This document shows positions 42,755 to 50,767 of a DNA stretch of 64,000 nucleotides, in pieces. Within the stretch, counting starts at the first letter, position 1; each line of letters opens with the position of its first letter. Location of the stretch: the NCBI GenBank assembly GCA_965221755.1, contig OZ244921.1, positions 310,001 through 374,000 on the forward strand, given 5' to 3'. The notes below the pieces were generated by a model. The model saw only the letters and a program-made list of their open reading frames with translations. It was not told the origin of the DNA and ran no database searches. Both the position numbers and the translations under genes were made by a program. The DNA comes from Azophilus sp965221755. GTDB taxonomy: Bacteria > Pseudomonadota > Gammaproteobacteria > Pseudomonadales > Azotimanducaceae.

Positions 42755-43627
42755 TCAGTCAAGCGCATCGCCTTGGTTGGGAAGCAGGTGGCTGAGTATG
42801 CCGTCGAGTTCGTCGAGCGAGGCGTAGCGAATGGTCACCCGGCCTGCGCCCTTGGCGTCGTGGGCAATCGAGACCGGCGCGCCAAGCTGCTCCGTGACCC
42901 GCCGCTCCAGCGCCAGCGTGTCTGAATCCTTGGGCGCGGCCCGCCTGTTGGTCGGCGCGTCGGCAGCGAGCAAGCGTCGCACCAAGGCTTCCGTTTGGCG
43001 CACGTTGAGCTTCTCCCGCACCGTCCGTTGGGCGGCGGCGATCTGTTTGGCGGCGGGCAACGGCAGGAGGGCGCGGGCGTGGCCCATCTCCAAGGCGCCC
43101 CCATCGAGCAGTTCGCGCACCGCCGGATCGAGATTGAGCAGCCGCAGCAGATTGGCCACCGCCTCGCGCGACTTGCCCACGGCATCGGCGACGGCCTGCT
43201 GGGTCAAGCCGAACTCATCGCGCAGGCGGCGCAGCGCCTCGGCTTCCTCAAGCGGCTTTAAGTCCTCGCGCTGCACGTTTTCGATGAGCGCCATGGCCGC
43301 GGCCTGCTCGTCGGTGACCTCGCGGACGACGGCGGGCACCGCTTCCAGGCCGGTCAAGCCCGCCGCCCGCAAGCGCCGTTCGCCAGCCACCAGCTCATAG
43401 CCGCCTTGGGGCCGGGAACGCAGGACCACCGGCTGCATCAGGCCATGGGCGCCGATTGACCGGCTCAGTTCAGCGAGAGCGGCGTCATCGAAGTGCCGGC
43501 GCGGCTGGTAGCGGCTGCGGTGAATGTCGCGAAGGGCGATGGGGGCGGTCGCCGAAGGCTCCGGATCCAAGGCGCCGCCAGGGCTCAAAAGCGCTTCGAG
43601 ACCGCGCCCCAAGGGCTTTCTGGCCAT
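42755..43627 (-). CDS. parB: Chromosome-partitioning protein ParB
   Basis: 290 aa. The N-terminal nuclease/CTPase-like domain has IALRDIHRSRYQPRRHFDDAALAELSRSIGAHGLMQPVVLR and the CTP-binding motif GYELVAGERRLRAAGL (about 75-90), then ENVQREDLKPLEEAEALRRL. The HTH is LTQQAVADAVGKSREAVANLLRLLNL (about 138-163). ParB loads at parS, slides as a CTP-dependent clamp and positions the origin. It is 5 bases after parA. I did not find a parS match in the window. Confidence 0.97.
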   Translation of the reverse strand: MARKPLGRGLEALLSPGGALDPEPSATAPIALRDIHRSRYQPRRHFDDAALAELSRSIGAHGLMQPVVLRSRPQGGYELVAGERRLRAAGLTGLEAVPAVVREVTDEQAAAMALIENVQREDLKPLEEAEALRRLRDEFGLTQQAVADAVGKSREAVANLLRLLNLDPAVRELLDGGALEMGHARALLPLPAAKQIAAAQRTVREKLNVRQTEALVRRLLAADAPTNRRAAPKDSDTLALERRVTEQLGAPVSIAHDAKGAGRVTIRYASLDELDGILSHLLPNQGDALD

Positions 43628-43632
43628 GCGCG

Positions 43633-44403
43633 CTAGACTTCCTTTGCCTTGATCAATTCCGCCGCCAACGCCATGTAGGCGATGGCGCCCCGGCTGTGGC
43701 GGTCGTACAGGATGGCCGGCAGGCCGTGGCTGGGCGCCTCCGCCAAGCGGACGTTGCGGGGAATCACCGTGCGGAACACCTTGCTGCCGAAGTGTGCGAT
43801 CAATTGCCGTGACACGTCGCGGGTCAGGCCGTTGCGCGGATCATACATGGTTCGCAGCAGCCCCTGCACCCCGAGGCGCGGATTGGCCCGGCGGCGGATT
43901 TGCTCAATGGTGTCCAGCAACGCCGTCAGCCCTTCCAGGGCATAGTATTCGCACTGCATCGGAATCAGCACGCCGTCCGCCGCCACCAAGGCGTTCAAGG
44001 TGAGCATGCTCAGGCTCGGCGGGCAGTCCATGATGAGGTAGCTGTAGCGCGGCACCGCTCCAGCGCTGGCCAAGCGGCGACGCAGCTGGGCCTCCCGGCC
44101 ATCCACCGCCAGCAACGCCACTTCGGCGGCGGTCAGGTCGCTGTTGCACGGCACCAGGTCGAAGCCGCCCGGGCAAGGCCGCCGCACCTTCTCGAGGGCG
44201 GCATCGTCCATCAGCCAGTCGCGCATCGAGGCCGCAAGACCGGTTTTGTCCACCCCGGAACCGGTGGTGGCGTTGCCCTGCGGGTCGAGATCAAGCAACA
44301 GGGTCTTGTGGCCGGACAGGCTCAAGGAGGCGCTCAGGTTAACGCTGGTCGTGGTCTTGCCGACGCCGCCCTTTTGATTGGCCACCGCTATGATTCGGGT
44401 CAT
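43633..44403 (-). CDS. parA: Chromosome-partitioning ATPase ParA (Soj)
   Basis: 256 aa. The deviant Walker A is AVANQKGGVGKTTTSVNLSASL (residues 6-27), followed by LLLDLDPQGNATTGSGVD, and the switch region YLIMDCPPSLSMLTLNALVAAD. It drives segregation of ParB-bound origins. Twelve bases separate it from rsmG, preserving the rsmG-parA-parB order seen in many gammaproteobacteria. Confidence 0.97.
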   Translation of the reverse strand: MTRIIAVANQKGGVGKTTTSVNLSASLSLSGHKTLLLDLDPQGNATTGSGVDKTGLAASMRDWLMDDAALEKVRRPCPGGFDLVPCNSDLTAAEVALLAVDGREAQLRRRLASAGAVPRYSYLIMDCPPSLSMLTLNALVAADGVLIPMQCEYYALEGLTALLDTIEQIRRRANPRLGVQGLLRTMYDPRNGLTRDVSRQLIAHFGSKVFRTVIPRNVRLAEAPSHGLPAILYDRHSRGAIAYMALAAELIKAKEV

Positions 44404-44415
44404 CTTGGTTCACCA

Positions 44416-45123
44416 TCAGTCACGGTCACCCGATTCGCAGCCGCTGCGATCCTGATCATCCTTGGTTACCGCCAGCAGCCCATGCCAAGCCGAAGTCCTG
44501 GGCATTTTCGCCCAATGGCGCCGAGCGATGGAACCGCCGGGATAGTCAGCCGGCGCAGCCGCCAGCTTGGCGGCGGCTTGGCGGGAGCGCATTACGCGGT
44601 CCAAGGCCAGCAGATGCCCGCCCGGCTTGAGCATCCTGCGCGCCTGCTTCCATAGGGCAGGTGGCGGCATCAGCGCCCGGGCCGTCACCGCATCGGCGCT
44701 TGCCGATGGCACTTGGCGGAGGTCGGCGCACAACACGGAGACGTTGGCCAAGCCCAGCTCGCGCTGCGCCAAGCGCAGAAAGCGCGCCTTGCGCGCGCTG
44801 CGCTCCACCAGAGTCACCGAAGCCTCGGGCAGCGCCACCGCCAGCGGCAAGCCCGGCAGCCCGGCGCCGGAGCCAAGGTCGAACACCCGCAAGGCCTCGC
44901 AGCCGCGGCCGCCTTGAGCGTCGCGCAACACCTGCGCCGCGACCAAGCCATCGGCCAAATGCCGGTCGGCGAAGCGCGGCAGATCCTTGGCTGCCACCAA
45001 GCCCAGCATCGGGTTCCATCGCCGGACCAAGTCGGCGTAGGCATTCAGCACCACGCTTTGTTCGGGCCGAAGCGCTGCTTCGACTTCGTCGGCATGGAGC
45101 GGCAGCAGCGTTTCGCTTGGCAT
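44416..45123 (-). CDS. rsmG: 16S rRNA (guanine-527-N7) methyltransferase
   Basis: 235 aa with a GidB core: YADLVRRWNPMLGLVAAKDLPRFADRHLADGLV (about 27-60), SAM-binding VFDLGSGAGLPGLPLAVALP (about 80-99), VERSARKARFLRLAQRELGL and ADAVTARAL. RsmG methylates G527 in the 530 loop; loss gives low-level streptomycin resistance. The first catalytic R-W-N-x-x-x-N motif lacks the Asn-Leu-T version but RWNPMLGLVA fits. The start at 45123 is chosen since residues upstream are unlike the family. It is followed by parA. Confidence 0.93.
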   Translation of the reverse strand: MPSETLLPLHADEVEAALRPEQSVVLNAYADLVRRWNPMLGLVAAKDLPRFADRHLADGLVAAQVLRDAQGGRGCEALRVFDLGSGAGLPGLPLAVALPEASVTLVERSARKARFLRLAQRELGLANVSVLCADLRQVPSASADAVTARALMPPPALWKQARRMLKPGGHLLALDRVMRSRQAAAKLAAAPADYPGGSIARRHWAKMPRTSAWHGLLAVTKDDQDRSGCESGDRD

Positions 45124-45401
45124 TCTGCGGTCTCCCGACTTCGGGTTCGTATCGGTTACGTCCGGTGGGGCGGCAAGAGCGGTGTGGGCAGTCGAGCAAG
45201 CGGCAAGCAATGCCGCAGCCAAATTGAATCACTCGGAATTGCCAGTCCCTTCCCTTTTGGCGCCTTGACTTGAGGCTGCCGCGCAGCCGAAAACCACAGC
45301 CTGTTGGTGGAACGGCGGAACCAATGCCGTATCATCTCCCCGCATTAAATGCCCATCCGCTGCAGCAGTCCAAGTCGCCCGCACAATCGGAGGAAATCGC
45401 C

Positions 45402-45635
45402 ATGACGGATATGGGGGATGCTCGCAATTCCAGCCTTCCGCAGTTTCAGGCCCATCCCAGTGAAGTTGAAGTCTCCCAACTTCTTCAAAAGGCGGCGGAA
45501 CAGTACGAAGAGTGCATGCGCCTGGCAGACTTGGCTGATGTTTCCGATCCGAGCGAGGATTTCCAGCCCCGATACGCTTGGGACAATCCGATCGGCTTTG
45601 TGGTGGCGGATGGTCAAAATGCCGAGTTGGTCTGA
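45402..45635 (+). CDS. Small acidic hypothetical protein
   Basis: 77 aa. ATG at 45402 has a strong Shine-Dalgarno sequence (GGAGG, 45389-45393), which supports a real gene. The protein is acidic, has no membrane segment or signal, and shows a helical EVSQLLQKAAEQYEECMRLADLADV stretch. No homologue is recognised. It lies opposite to rsmG and mnmG in the gap between them, which in other gammaproteobacteria usually holds nothing. The promoter probably lies in 45300-45370, where GTATCAT precedes the start by about 55 bases. Confidence 0.55.
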   Translation: MTDMGDARNSSLPQFQAHPSEVEVSQLLQKAAEQYEECMRLADLADVSDPSEDFQPRYAWDNPIGFVVADGQNAELV

Positions 45636-45743
45636 TCTTCTGATAGCATTTGAAATGGGCCCTGCGACAAAATCAGTCATGAGCAGCAATGGTCGCCTTT
45701 GGGTAAAGAACATGGAAGTCGTTGCTCAGCAGGCTGCTTAAGC

Positions 45744-47624
45744 CTAAGCGGCCGTGCGGCCTTTCCTGGCATGCACCAGCAAAACGGAGAGCGCTGCCGG
45801 GGTCATGCCGGGGATTCGCGCGGCCTTGGCCAGGCTTTCGGGCTGGGCCTCGGAGAGCTTTTGCTGCAGCTCGCGGGACAAGCCCGGCAGGGCGCGGTAG
45901 TCGAGCGTTGCCGGCAGGGCGATGGCTTCGTGGCGGCGGATCTTGGCGATCTCCTCATCCTGGCGGCGGATGTAGCCTTCGTACTTCACTTCCGCCTCCA
46001 CTTGACGCAGCAGTTCCGTGTCCTGGCCGGCGTCCGGCAGGTCTTCCGCCAGCACCGCGGCCAGTTGGTCGATGCTCGCCTCGGGACGCTTCAGGTACTC
46101 GACCAAGCGGACGGACTCGGTGATGGGCTTGCCGCCTTGGGCCTCGAGCCGGGCGGCCAGCGGCGCGCCGGGCTTGACCGACGTTTCGCCCAGCAACGCC
46201 AGCAGCCTCTTGCGCCGGGACTGCTTGGCGATGAAGGCCTGCCAGCGGACGTCGCCCACGAGGCCGAGTTCCCGGCCCTTGGCGGTCAGCCGGGCGTCGG
46301 CGTTGTCCTCGCGCAGCCGCAGGCGGAATTCGGCGCGGCTGGTGAACATGCGGTAGGGTTCATTGGCGCCGTGGCTGATGAGGTCGTCGATCATGACGCC
46401 CATGTAGGCCTCATCGCGCTTCGGATGCCACGCTCCAAGGCCCGCCGCCTTGCGGGCGGCGTTCAGGCCAGCGAGCAAGCCTTGGGCGGCGGCCTCCTCG
46501 TAGCCGGTGGTGCCGTTGATCTGCCCGGCGAAGAACAGCCCGGCGATCGGCTTGGTCTCCAGCGAATGGCGCAGGTCGCGGGGGTCGAAGTAGTCGTACT
46601 CGATGGCGTAGCCGGGGCGGGTGATGCGGGCGGCCTCAAACCCCTTGATGGAGCGCACCAGCGCCAACTGCGCGTCAAACGGCAGGCTGGTGGAAATGCC
46701 GTTGGGGTAAAGCTCGCCGGAGGTCAGGCCCTCCGGCTCAACAAAAATCTGGTGACGGGCGCGGTCGGCGAAGCGCACCACCTTGTCCTCGATGCTCGGA
46801 CAGTAGCGCGGCCCGGCGCCCTCGATGACGCCGCTGTGGAGCGGGCTGCGGTCGAGGGCTTGGCGAATGATCCCGTGGGTGTTCGGATTGGTTTCCGCGA
46901 TGAAGCAGGACACCTGCTGCGGCTGCGGCTGCGGCAGAAACGACAGGCTCGGCGTCGGCGCATCGCCCGCTTGCTCGGCGAGCCGGGAAAAATCGACGCT
47001 GCGCCGGTCCAGGCGCGGCGGCGTGCCGGTCTTCAGCCGCCCGACGCGCAACGGCAGTCCCCGCAGCCGCTCGGCGAGGGCATTGGATGGCGCATCCCCG
47101 GCGCGTCCGCCGGGATGGTTCCGCAAGCCGATGTGGATCTGCCCGCCGAGGAAGGTGCCCGTGGTCAGCACCACGGCGGCGGCGCGGAAGCTGAGCCCCA
47201 TCGCCGTGACCACGCCGCCGACGGCGCCGCCGCTCACCTGGAGATCGACCGCTGATTGCTGAAAGAGGTGCAGATTCTCCTGTTGCTCGATGATCGCGCG
47301 CATGGCGTTGCGGTAGAGGTTGCGGTCGGCTTGGGCTCGCGTCGCCCGCACTGCCGGACCCTTGCTGGCGTTCAGCACCCGAAACTGGATGCCCGCCAAG
47401 TCCGCCGCTCGGGCCATGGCGCCGTCGAGAGCATCGATTTCACGCACCAAGTGGCTCTTGCCAATGCCGCCGATGGCGGGATTGCAGGACATCTGGCCGA
47501 TGGTCTCGATGCTCTGGGTGAGCAGCAGGGTGCTGGCTCCGGTTCGGGCCGCCGCCAGCGCCGCCTCGCAGCCGGCGTGGCCGCCGCCGATGACGATGAC
47601 GTCAAATGCCTCCGGATGCTGCAT
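45744..47624 (-). CDS. mnmG: tRNA uridine-5-carboxymethylaminomethyl modification protein MnmG (GidA)
   Basis: 626 aa, usual size. The FAD-binding dinucleotide fold is DVIVIGGGHAGCEAALAAARTG (residues 6-27), the following SCNPAIGGIGKSHLVREIDALDG is diagnostic, and PRYCPSIEDKVVRFADR, FLGGQIHIG, and the C-terminal domain MFTSRAEFRLRLREDNADARLT are present. With MnmE it modifies U34 of several tRNAs. MnmE is not in this window; the gene upstream here encodes a small membrane protein. ATG at 47624 starts QHPEAFDVIV, as in the family. Confidence 0.97.
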   Translation of the reverse strand: MQHPEAFDVIVIGGGHAGCEAALAAARTGASTLLLTQSIETIGQMSCNPAIGGIGKSHLVREIDALDGAMARAADLAGIQFRVLNASKGPAVRATRAQADRNLYRNAMRAIIEQQENLHLFQQSAVDLQVSGGAVGGVVTAMGLSFRAAAVVLTTGTFLGGQIHIGLRNHPGGRAGDAPSNALAERLRGLPLRVGRLKTGTPPRLDRRSVDFSRLAEQAGDAPTPSLSFLPQPQPQQVSCFIAETNPNTHGIIRQALDRSPLHSGVIEGAGPRYCPSIEDKVVRFADRARHQIFVEPEGLTSGELYPNGISTSLPFDAQLALVRSIKGFEAARITRPGYAIEYDYFDPRDLRHSLETKPIAGLFFAGQINGTTGYEEAAAQGLLAGLNAARKAAGLGAWHPKRDEAYMGVMIDDLISHGANEPYRMFTSRAEFRLRLREDNADARLTAKGRELGLVGDVRWQAFIAKQSRRKRLLALLGETSVKPGAPLAARLEAQGGKPITESVRLVEYLKRPEASIDQLAAVLAEDLPDAGQDTELLRQVEAEVKYEGYIRRQDEEIAKIRRHEAIALPATLDYRALPGLSRELQQKLSEAQPESLAKAARIPGMTPAALSVLLVHARKGRTAA

Positions 47625-47641
47625 GGCGGCCTTCCCCGGGC

Positions 47642-47899
47642 CTAGGGCCACTGGCTGGCAGTGAAGGTGCCGAGCAGCGCGATGACGCTGACCGCCAGCG
47701 CGGACAGGCGCGCTGAAACTGCCCGCAGCCTCATGCGAAACTCATTGAAAAGCGCTTTGGTTTGCTTGGATTGCTCGCCAAGAGCCTCTGGCAGCACCTG
47801 CGCAGTCACGGCGAACTTCTCAATCGAGTTCGCGATGGCCCGAATCGTCGCTTCGGATCGCTGGCGGGAAAACCCCGCCGCTTCGAAATCCTCAGTCAT
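47642..47899 (-). CDS. Small helical protein with C-terminal membrane anchor
   Basis: 85 aa from ATG 47899 (MTEDFEAAGFSRQRSEATIRAIANSIEKF). The first two-thirds are predicted helical with heptads; a hydrophobic segment (SALAVSVIALLGTFTAS) follows near the C-terminus. The start DxxxxxGFxxxQAEA-like pattern resembles short CCDC90/DUF1640-type proteins often found in mobile regions, but I am not certain. It lies 17 bases before mnmG, presumably cotranscribed, and just downstream of a double-hairpin element. Confidence 0.55.
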   Translation of the reverse strand: MTEDFEAAGFSRQRSEATIRAIANSIEKFAVTAQVLPEALGEQSKQTKALFNEFRMRLRAVSARLSALAVSVIALLGTFTASQWP

Positions 47900-47920
47900 G
47901 GCGCCCATCTCATCAACTGC

Positions 47921-47964
47921 GCGACCTGACGGTCGCGGATGGAGTTTCGCTCACGCGAAACTCC
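47921..47964 (+). repeat. Double-hairpin intergenic element
   Basis: GCGACC-tgac-GGTCGC (47921-47936), five bases, then GGAGTTTCGC-tcac-GCGAAACTCC (47941-47964), a perfect 10-bp stem. The same order and related stems occur in reverse at 29041-29082. It is preceded by CTGC/CTGCG, as in the 42-bp insertions at 2395 and 3161. Confidence 0.65.
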
Positions 47965-48178
47965 ACGCTCGTCGCGCATGCCGGATTCCGAGATGTTTCT
48001 GAGCCCGTGCACTGCGCCTTTCACGATTATAGCCTCCTGTGGCGGCTGGGCGGTCAAAGGAGGCCATTTAGCCTTTTGGCGCGTTCGCCGTCTCGGGCCA
48101 ATCTCTGCGTTCGGCGTGGGAAATCGCCGTTTTGTGACGGGCGGCCTGCAAACCCGTCTGCTTGGGGTTGACGCAGCG

Positions 48179-49303
48179 CTAGGAGGCTCTGGCCGCCGAA
48201 CCGACCAAACGGTCCACTTGATGGTCAATCAACGTCTTGATCGCGGGCGCCAGGCCGGTCACCACGTGGCAGGTCTTGTCCGGCGCCGCCAGCTTGCGCA
48301 GCATGGGGTGCGCCAGCGGCTCGGCGCGGATGCGGCTCGGCTCCCGGACATCGGCAAGAAAGGCATCGCTGACGGCTATGATCCCCGGACCGGCCAAGGA
48401 CGCCAGGAGCGCGGCGTCAGCCACGCAGGCGGGCTGTGCGCTGCGGGCGCCCTCAAGCGCTGCGGACTGCAGCCCCACCGTCCAGTCCGAAGGCTCCGGC
48501 AGCCGGATCAGGCCATCCGCCAGCAGGAAGGCGGCGCAGAGCGTTCGGAAAGCGCGGTCGCGGCCCGCTGCGCGCGGCCTGAACGTCATCAACAGACCCT
48601 CTCCGGGCAACAGCCGGCATTCGGCGCGGTACAGCGCTCCCACCCGCTCTGCGAGGCGCAGTCCTTGATTCAAGGCCCGACGCTGGCTGTCCGAGTCCGG
48701 CGGCAGGCCGCAGCGCAGGGTGGCCGCCAGCAGGTAGTGGGCATCCTGCCTCGCCGTCCGAGCCTTGCTGCGGCCTCGGATGGGGGGAAGATGGCCGGCC
48801 CAAGCCACCAAGAGGGCGAGGCCCACAACGCCGGCCGCGGTGAGCGCTGCGCGGTTCCAATCCACGGCGGCAGGGGGCGCATCGAGCGTGACTCTGGCCA
48901 AGCCCACCAATTGGCCGTCGAAGACGATCTCCTCGGTGAACGGAACGCCTTGCCCCCCTTCGCCGGCCGTCGCCAACAGGCTGCCGTCAAGCCGATACAT
49001 GGCGACGCCGCCCACGCCGTCCACTGCGGCCATGCGGTTGGCGATGACGCCGAGCTCGATGTAATCACGCTCCATCAGGCCGTCCACGCTGGCGGCGGCG
49101 GCCACGGCGGCCAGCTGTGGACCTAAGGCGCCCTTATCGACGGCGCCGGCAGGACCGTCGCGCCAGACCAGGAACACGAACAAGGCGGTCAAGGCCGCTG
49201 CCGCGAGGGTCTGGACGAAACCGGAATTGACCTGCCGAAGCCAACGGGATAGCGTCAATTGACTTTCACTCCCGGATTGATCGATTGGCCGCTGAGATTG
49301 CAT
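48179..49303 (-). CDS. Smp/YtjB-like membrane protein
   Basis: About 374 aa. One membrane helix near the N-terminus (VQTLAAAALTALFVFLVW), an extracytoplasmic domain (about 45-150, containing RDYIELGVIANRMAAVDGVGGVAMYRLDGSLLATAGEG), and a second helix (ALTAAGVVGLALLVAWAGHL), then a cytoplasmic tail. In E. coli the Smp (YtjB) gene stands back-to-back with serB and has the same topology, which is the basis for the call. Start codon uncertain: ATG 49303 overlaps the serB start, TTG 49258 would avoid this. The cytoplasmic function is unknown. Confidence 0.7.
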   Translation of the reverse strand: MQSQRPIDQSGSESQLTLSRWLRQVNSGFVQTLAAAALTALFVFLVWRDGPAGAVDKGALGPQLAAVAAAASVDGLMERDYIELGVIANRMAAVDGVGGVAMYRLDGSLLATAGEGGQGVPFTEEIVFDGQLVGLARVTLDAPPAAVDWNRAALTAAGVVGLALLVAWAGHLPPIRGRSKARTARQDAHYLLAATLRCGLPPDSDSQRRALNQGLRLAERVGALYRAECRLLPGEGLLMTFRPRAAGRDRAFRTLCAAFLLADGLIRLPEPSDWTVGLQSAALEGARSAQPACVADAALLASLAGPGIIAVSDAFLADVREPSRIRAEPLAHPMLRKLAAPDKTCHVVTGLAPAIKTLIDHQVDRLVGSAARAS

Positions 49304-50517
49304 TGGTGACGGTGTCCGGCAGGGACAAGCCCGGACTGATGGCGATGTTGACATCCCTGCTGGCGCGATATCAAGCGCAGGTGCTCGACATCGGCCAAGC
49401 CGTCATTCACGAGGAGCTGGCCCTGGGCTTGCTGGTGCATCTGCCGGGCGGCGGCGAAGCGGGCAAGCTGCGGGGGGCGCTCGACGGGCTCGCCGCGCGG
49501 ACCGGCGCCCTGATTGAAACCCGCGCGGTCGCCGCGGACGACTACCGCGAGTGGGCGGCAGGCTCGGGCCAGCCGCGCCGCGTGATCACCCTGCTGATGC
49601 GCGGCGACGCCACGGCGGTGCTGAGCGCCGTCAGTTCGCTCACCCACCGGCACGGCCTCAACATCGACACGGTGCGGCGCTTGTCCGGCCGCCCGCCCCT
49701 TGGCGAACCGGCGGCGCCAAAGCGCCTGTGCGCCGAAATGCGGGTGCGCGGCGCCGTGGCCAAACCCGAGACGCTGCAGGCCGACCTCATGGCGGCGGCG
49801 GCGGCGCTCGCCTTCGACTTCAGCCTGCATGAGGACACGGTCTTTCGCCGCAACCGGCGGCTGGTTGCCTTCGACATGGACTCGACCCTGATTGGCGTCG
49901 AGGTCATGGACGAGTTGGCACGGCGGCACGGCGTCGGCCGCGAAGTCGGCGCCATCACCCGCCGCGCGATGGCTGGGGAGATGGACTTCAAGGCCAGCTT
50001 CCGCGCCCGCGCCGCCCTGTTGGCCGGCCTGCCGGCGGCGACGCTGCACGAAGTGGCCGACGCCGCCGCGCTCAACCCGGGCGCCGGCCGGCTGCTCAAG
50101 GCCCTGCGCCACTTTGGCTACCGGACGGCGATTCTGTCGGGCGGTTTCCAGTATGTTGGCGAACGGCTCAAGGCCCGCCTCGGCATCGACTACGTGTTTG
50201 CCAACGAGCTCGAAGTCAAGGATGGCCTGGTCACGGGCCGGGTGCGCGGCGAGATCATCGACGCGGAGCGCAAGGCCGCGCTGCTGCGCCACATCGCGCA
50301 GCGGGAGGGCGTTCGGTTGGCGCAGACCATCGCCATTGGCGACGGCGCCAACGACCTGCCCATGCTCAGCGCCGCCGGCTTGGGCGTCGCCTACCACGCC
50401 AAGCCCGTGGTGCGCCGCACCGCCAGCCACGCCATCTCCAACTTCGGACTCGATTCGGTGCTCTACCTGATGGGCTTCAGCGACCGGGACATCGATCAGG
50501 CTCTAGGGAGCCTCTGA
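49285..50517 (+). CDS. serB: Phosphoserine phosphatase
   Basis: 410 aa. Two N-terminal ACT-like regions (about 1-80, LVTVSGRDKPGLMAML, and about 95-180) precede a HAD phosphatase core: VAFDMDSTLIGVEVMDELARRHG with nucleophile Asp in the DxDST motif, ILSGGFQYV, and AIGDGANDLPMLSAAGLGVAYHAKP. It makes serine from phosphoserine. The N-terminus starts at TTG 49285; a GTG at 49306 is another option. The last residues ...DQALGSL and the TGA are supplied by a MITE; without it the frame would read ...DQALA and TAA, so the C-terminus was changed by two residues. Confidence 0.95.
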   Translation: MAAEIALVTVSGRDKPGLMAMLTSLLARYQAQVLDIGQAVIHEELALGLLVHLPGGGEAGKLRGALDGLAARTGALIETRAVAADDYREWAAGSGQPRRVITLLMRGDATAVLSAVSSLTHRHGLNIDTVRRLSGRPPLGEPAAPKRLCAEMRVRGAVAKPETLQADLMAAAAALAFDFSLHEDTVFRRNRRLVAFDMDSTLIGVEVMDELARRHGVGREVGAITRRAMAGEMDFKASFRARAALLAGLPAATLHEVADAAALNPGAGRLLKALRHFGYRTAILSGGFQYVGERLKARLGIDYVFANELEVKDGLVTGRVRGEIIDAERKAALLRHIAQREGVRLAQTIAIGDGANDLPMLSAAGLGVAYHAKPVVRRTASHAISNFGLDSVLYLMGFSDRDIDQALGSL

Positions 50518-50762
50518 TCAAGTCCCGTTCGTTCAGCGCTTCACTGCTTGAAGATGGAAATGATCCCGCAAGCAGGAGCGCAGCATCCGCAGGCGGAGCG
50601 GAATTTGGGCCGCAGGTGCCGTGAAGCGCCCTTCGGGAGCGCCTGTGGGGCGCGCTGGCGGCGTTGCGGCTCATTGTGTGGGACCTGCCACACGGCTTCG
50701 CCGCGCCTTGCCAGCGCGCCCCACAGGCCACTCTGAACTTCCGGGACTTAATCAGAGGCTCC
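50507..50762. mobile_element. MITE with IS5-type termini (256 bp)
   Basis: Inverted termini GGGAGCCTCTGATCAAGTCCCG-like at left (50507-) and CGGGACTTAATCAGAGGCTCCC at right, flanked by the 4-bp duplication CTAG (50503-50506 and 50763-50766). The outer bases match the left end of the IS5-family element at 23261 (GGAACCTCTGATTAA). No coding capacity. Inside, a 19-bp perfect inverted repeat GCCTGTGGGGCGCGCTGGC (50641-50659 and 50710-50728) encloses the core shared with 2070-2122. It lies at the 3' end of serB and before abgT. Confidence 0.85.
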
Positions 50763-50767
50763 CTAGC

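Noticed and set aside
42755..47651. Possible replication origin near parAB/mnmG
   Set aside because: I saw no cluster of DnaA boxes (TTATCCACA) nor dnaA, rpmH or mnmE in the window.
47941..47964. GGAGTTTCGC...GCGAAACTCC near mnmG-parAB looked like a parS site
   Set aside because: The parS consensus has a continuous GTTTCACGTGAAAC; here the centre is GC-tcac-GC, and a similar hairpin at 29041 lies far from parAB. It is better explained as a repeat element.
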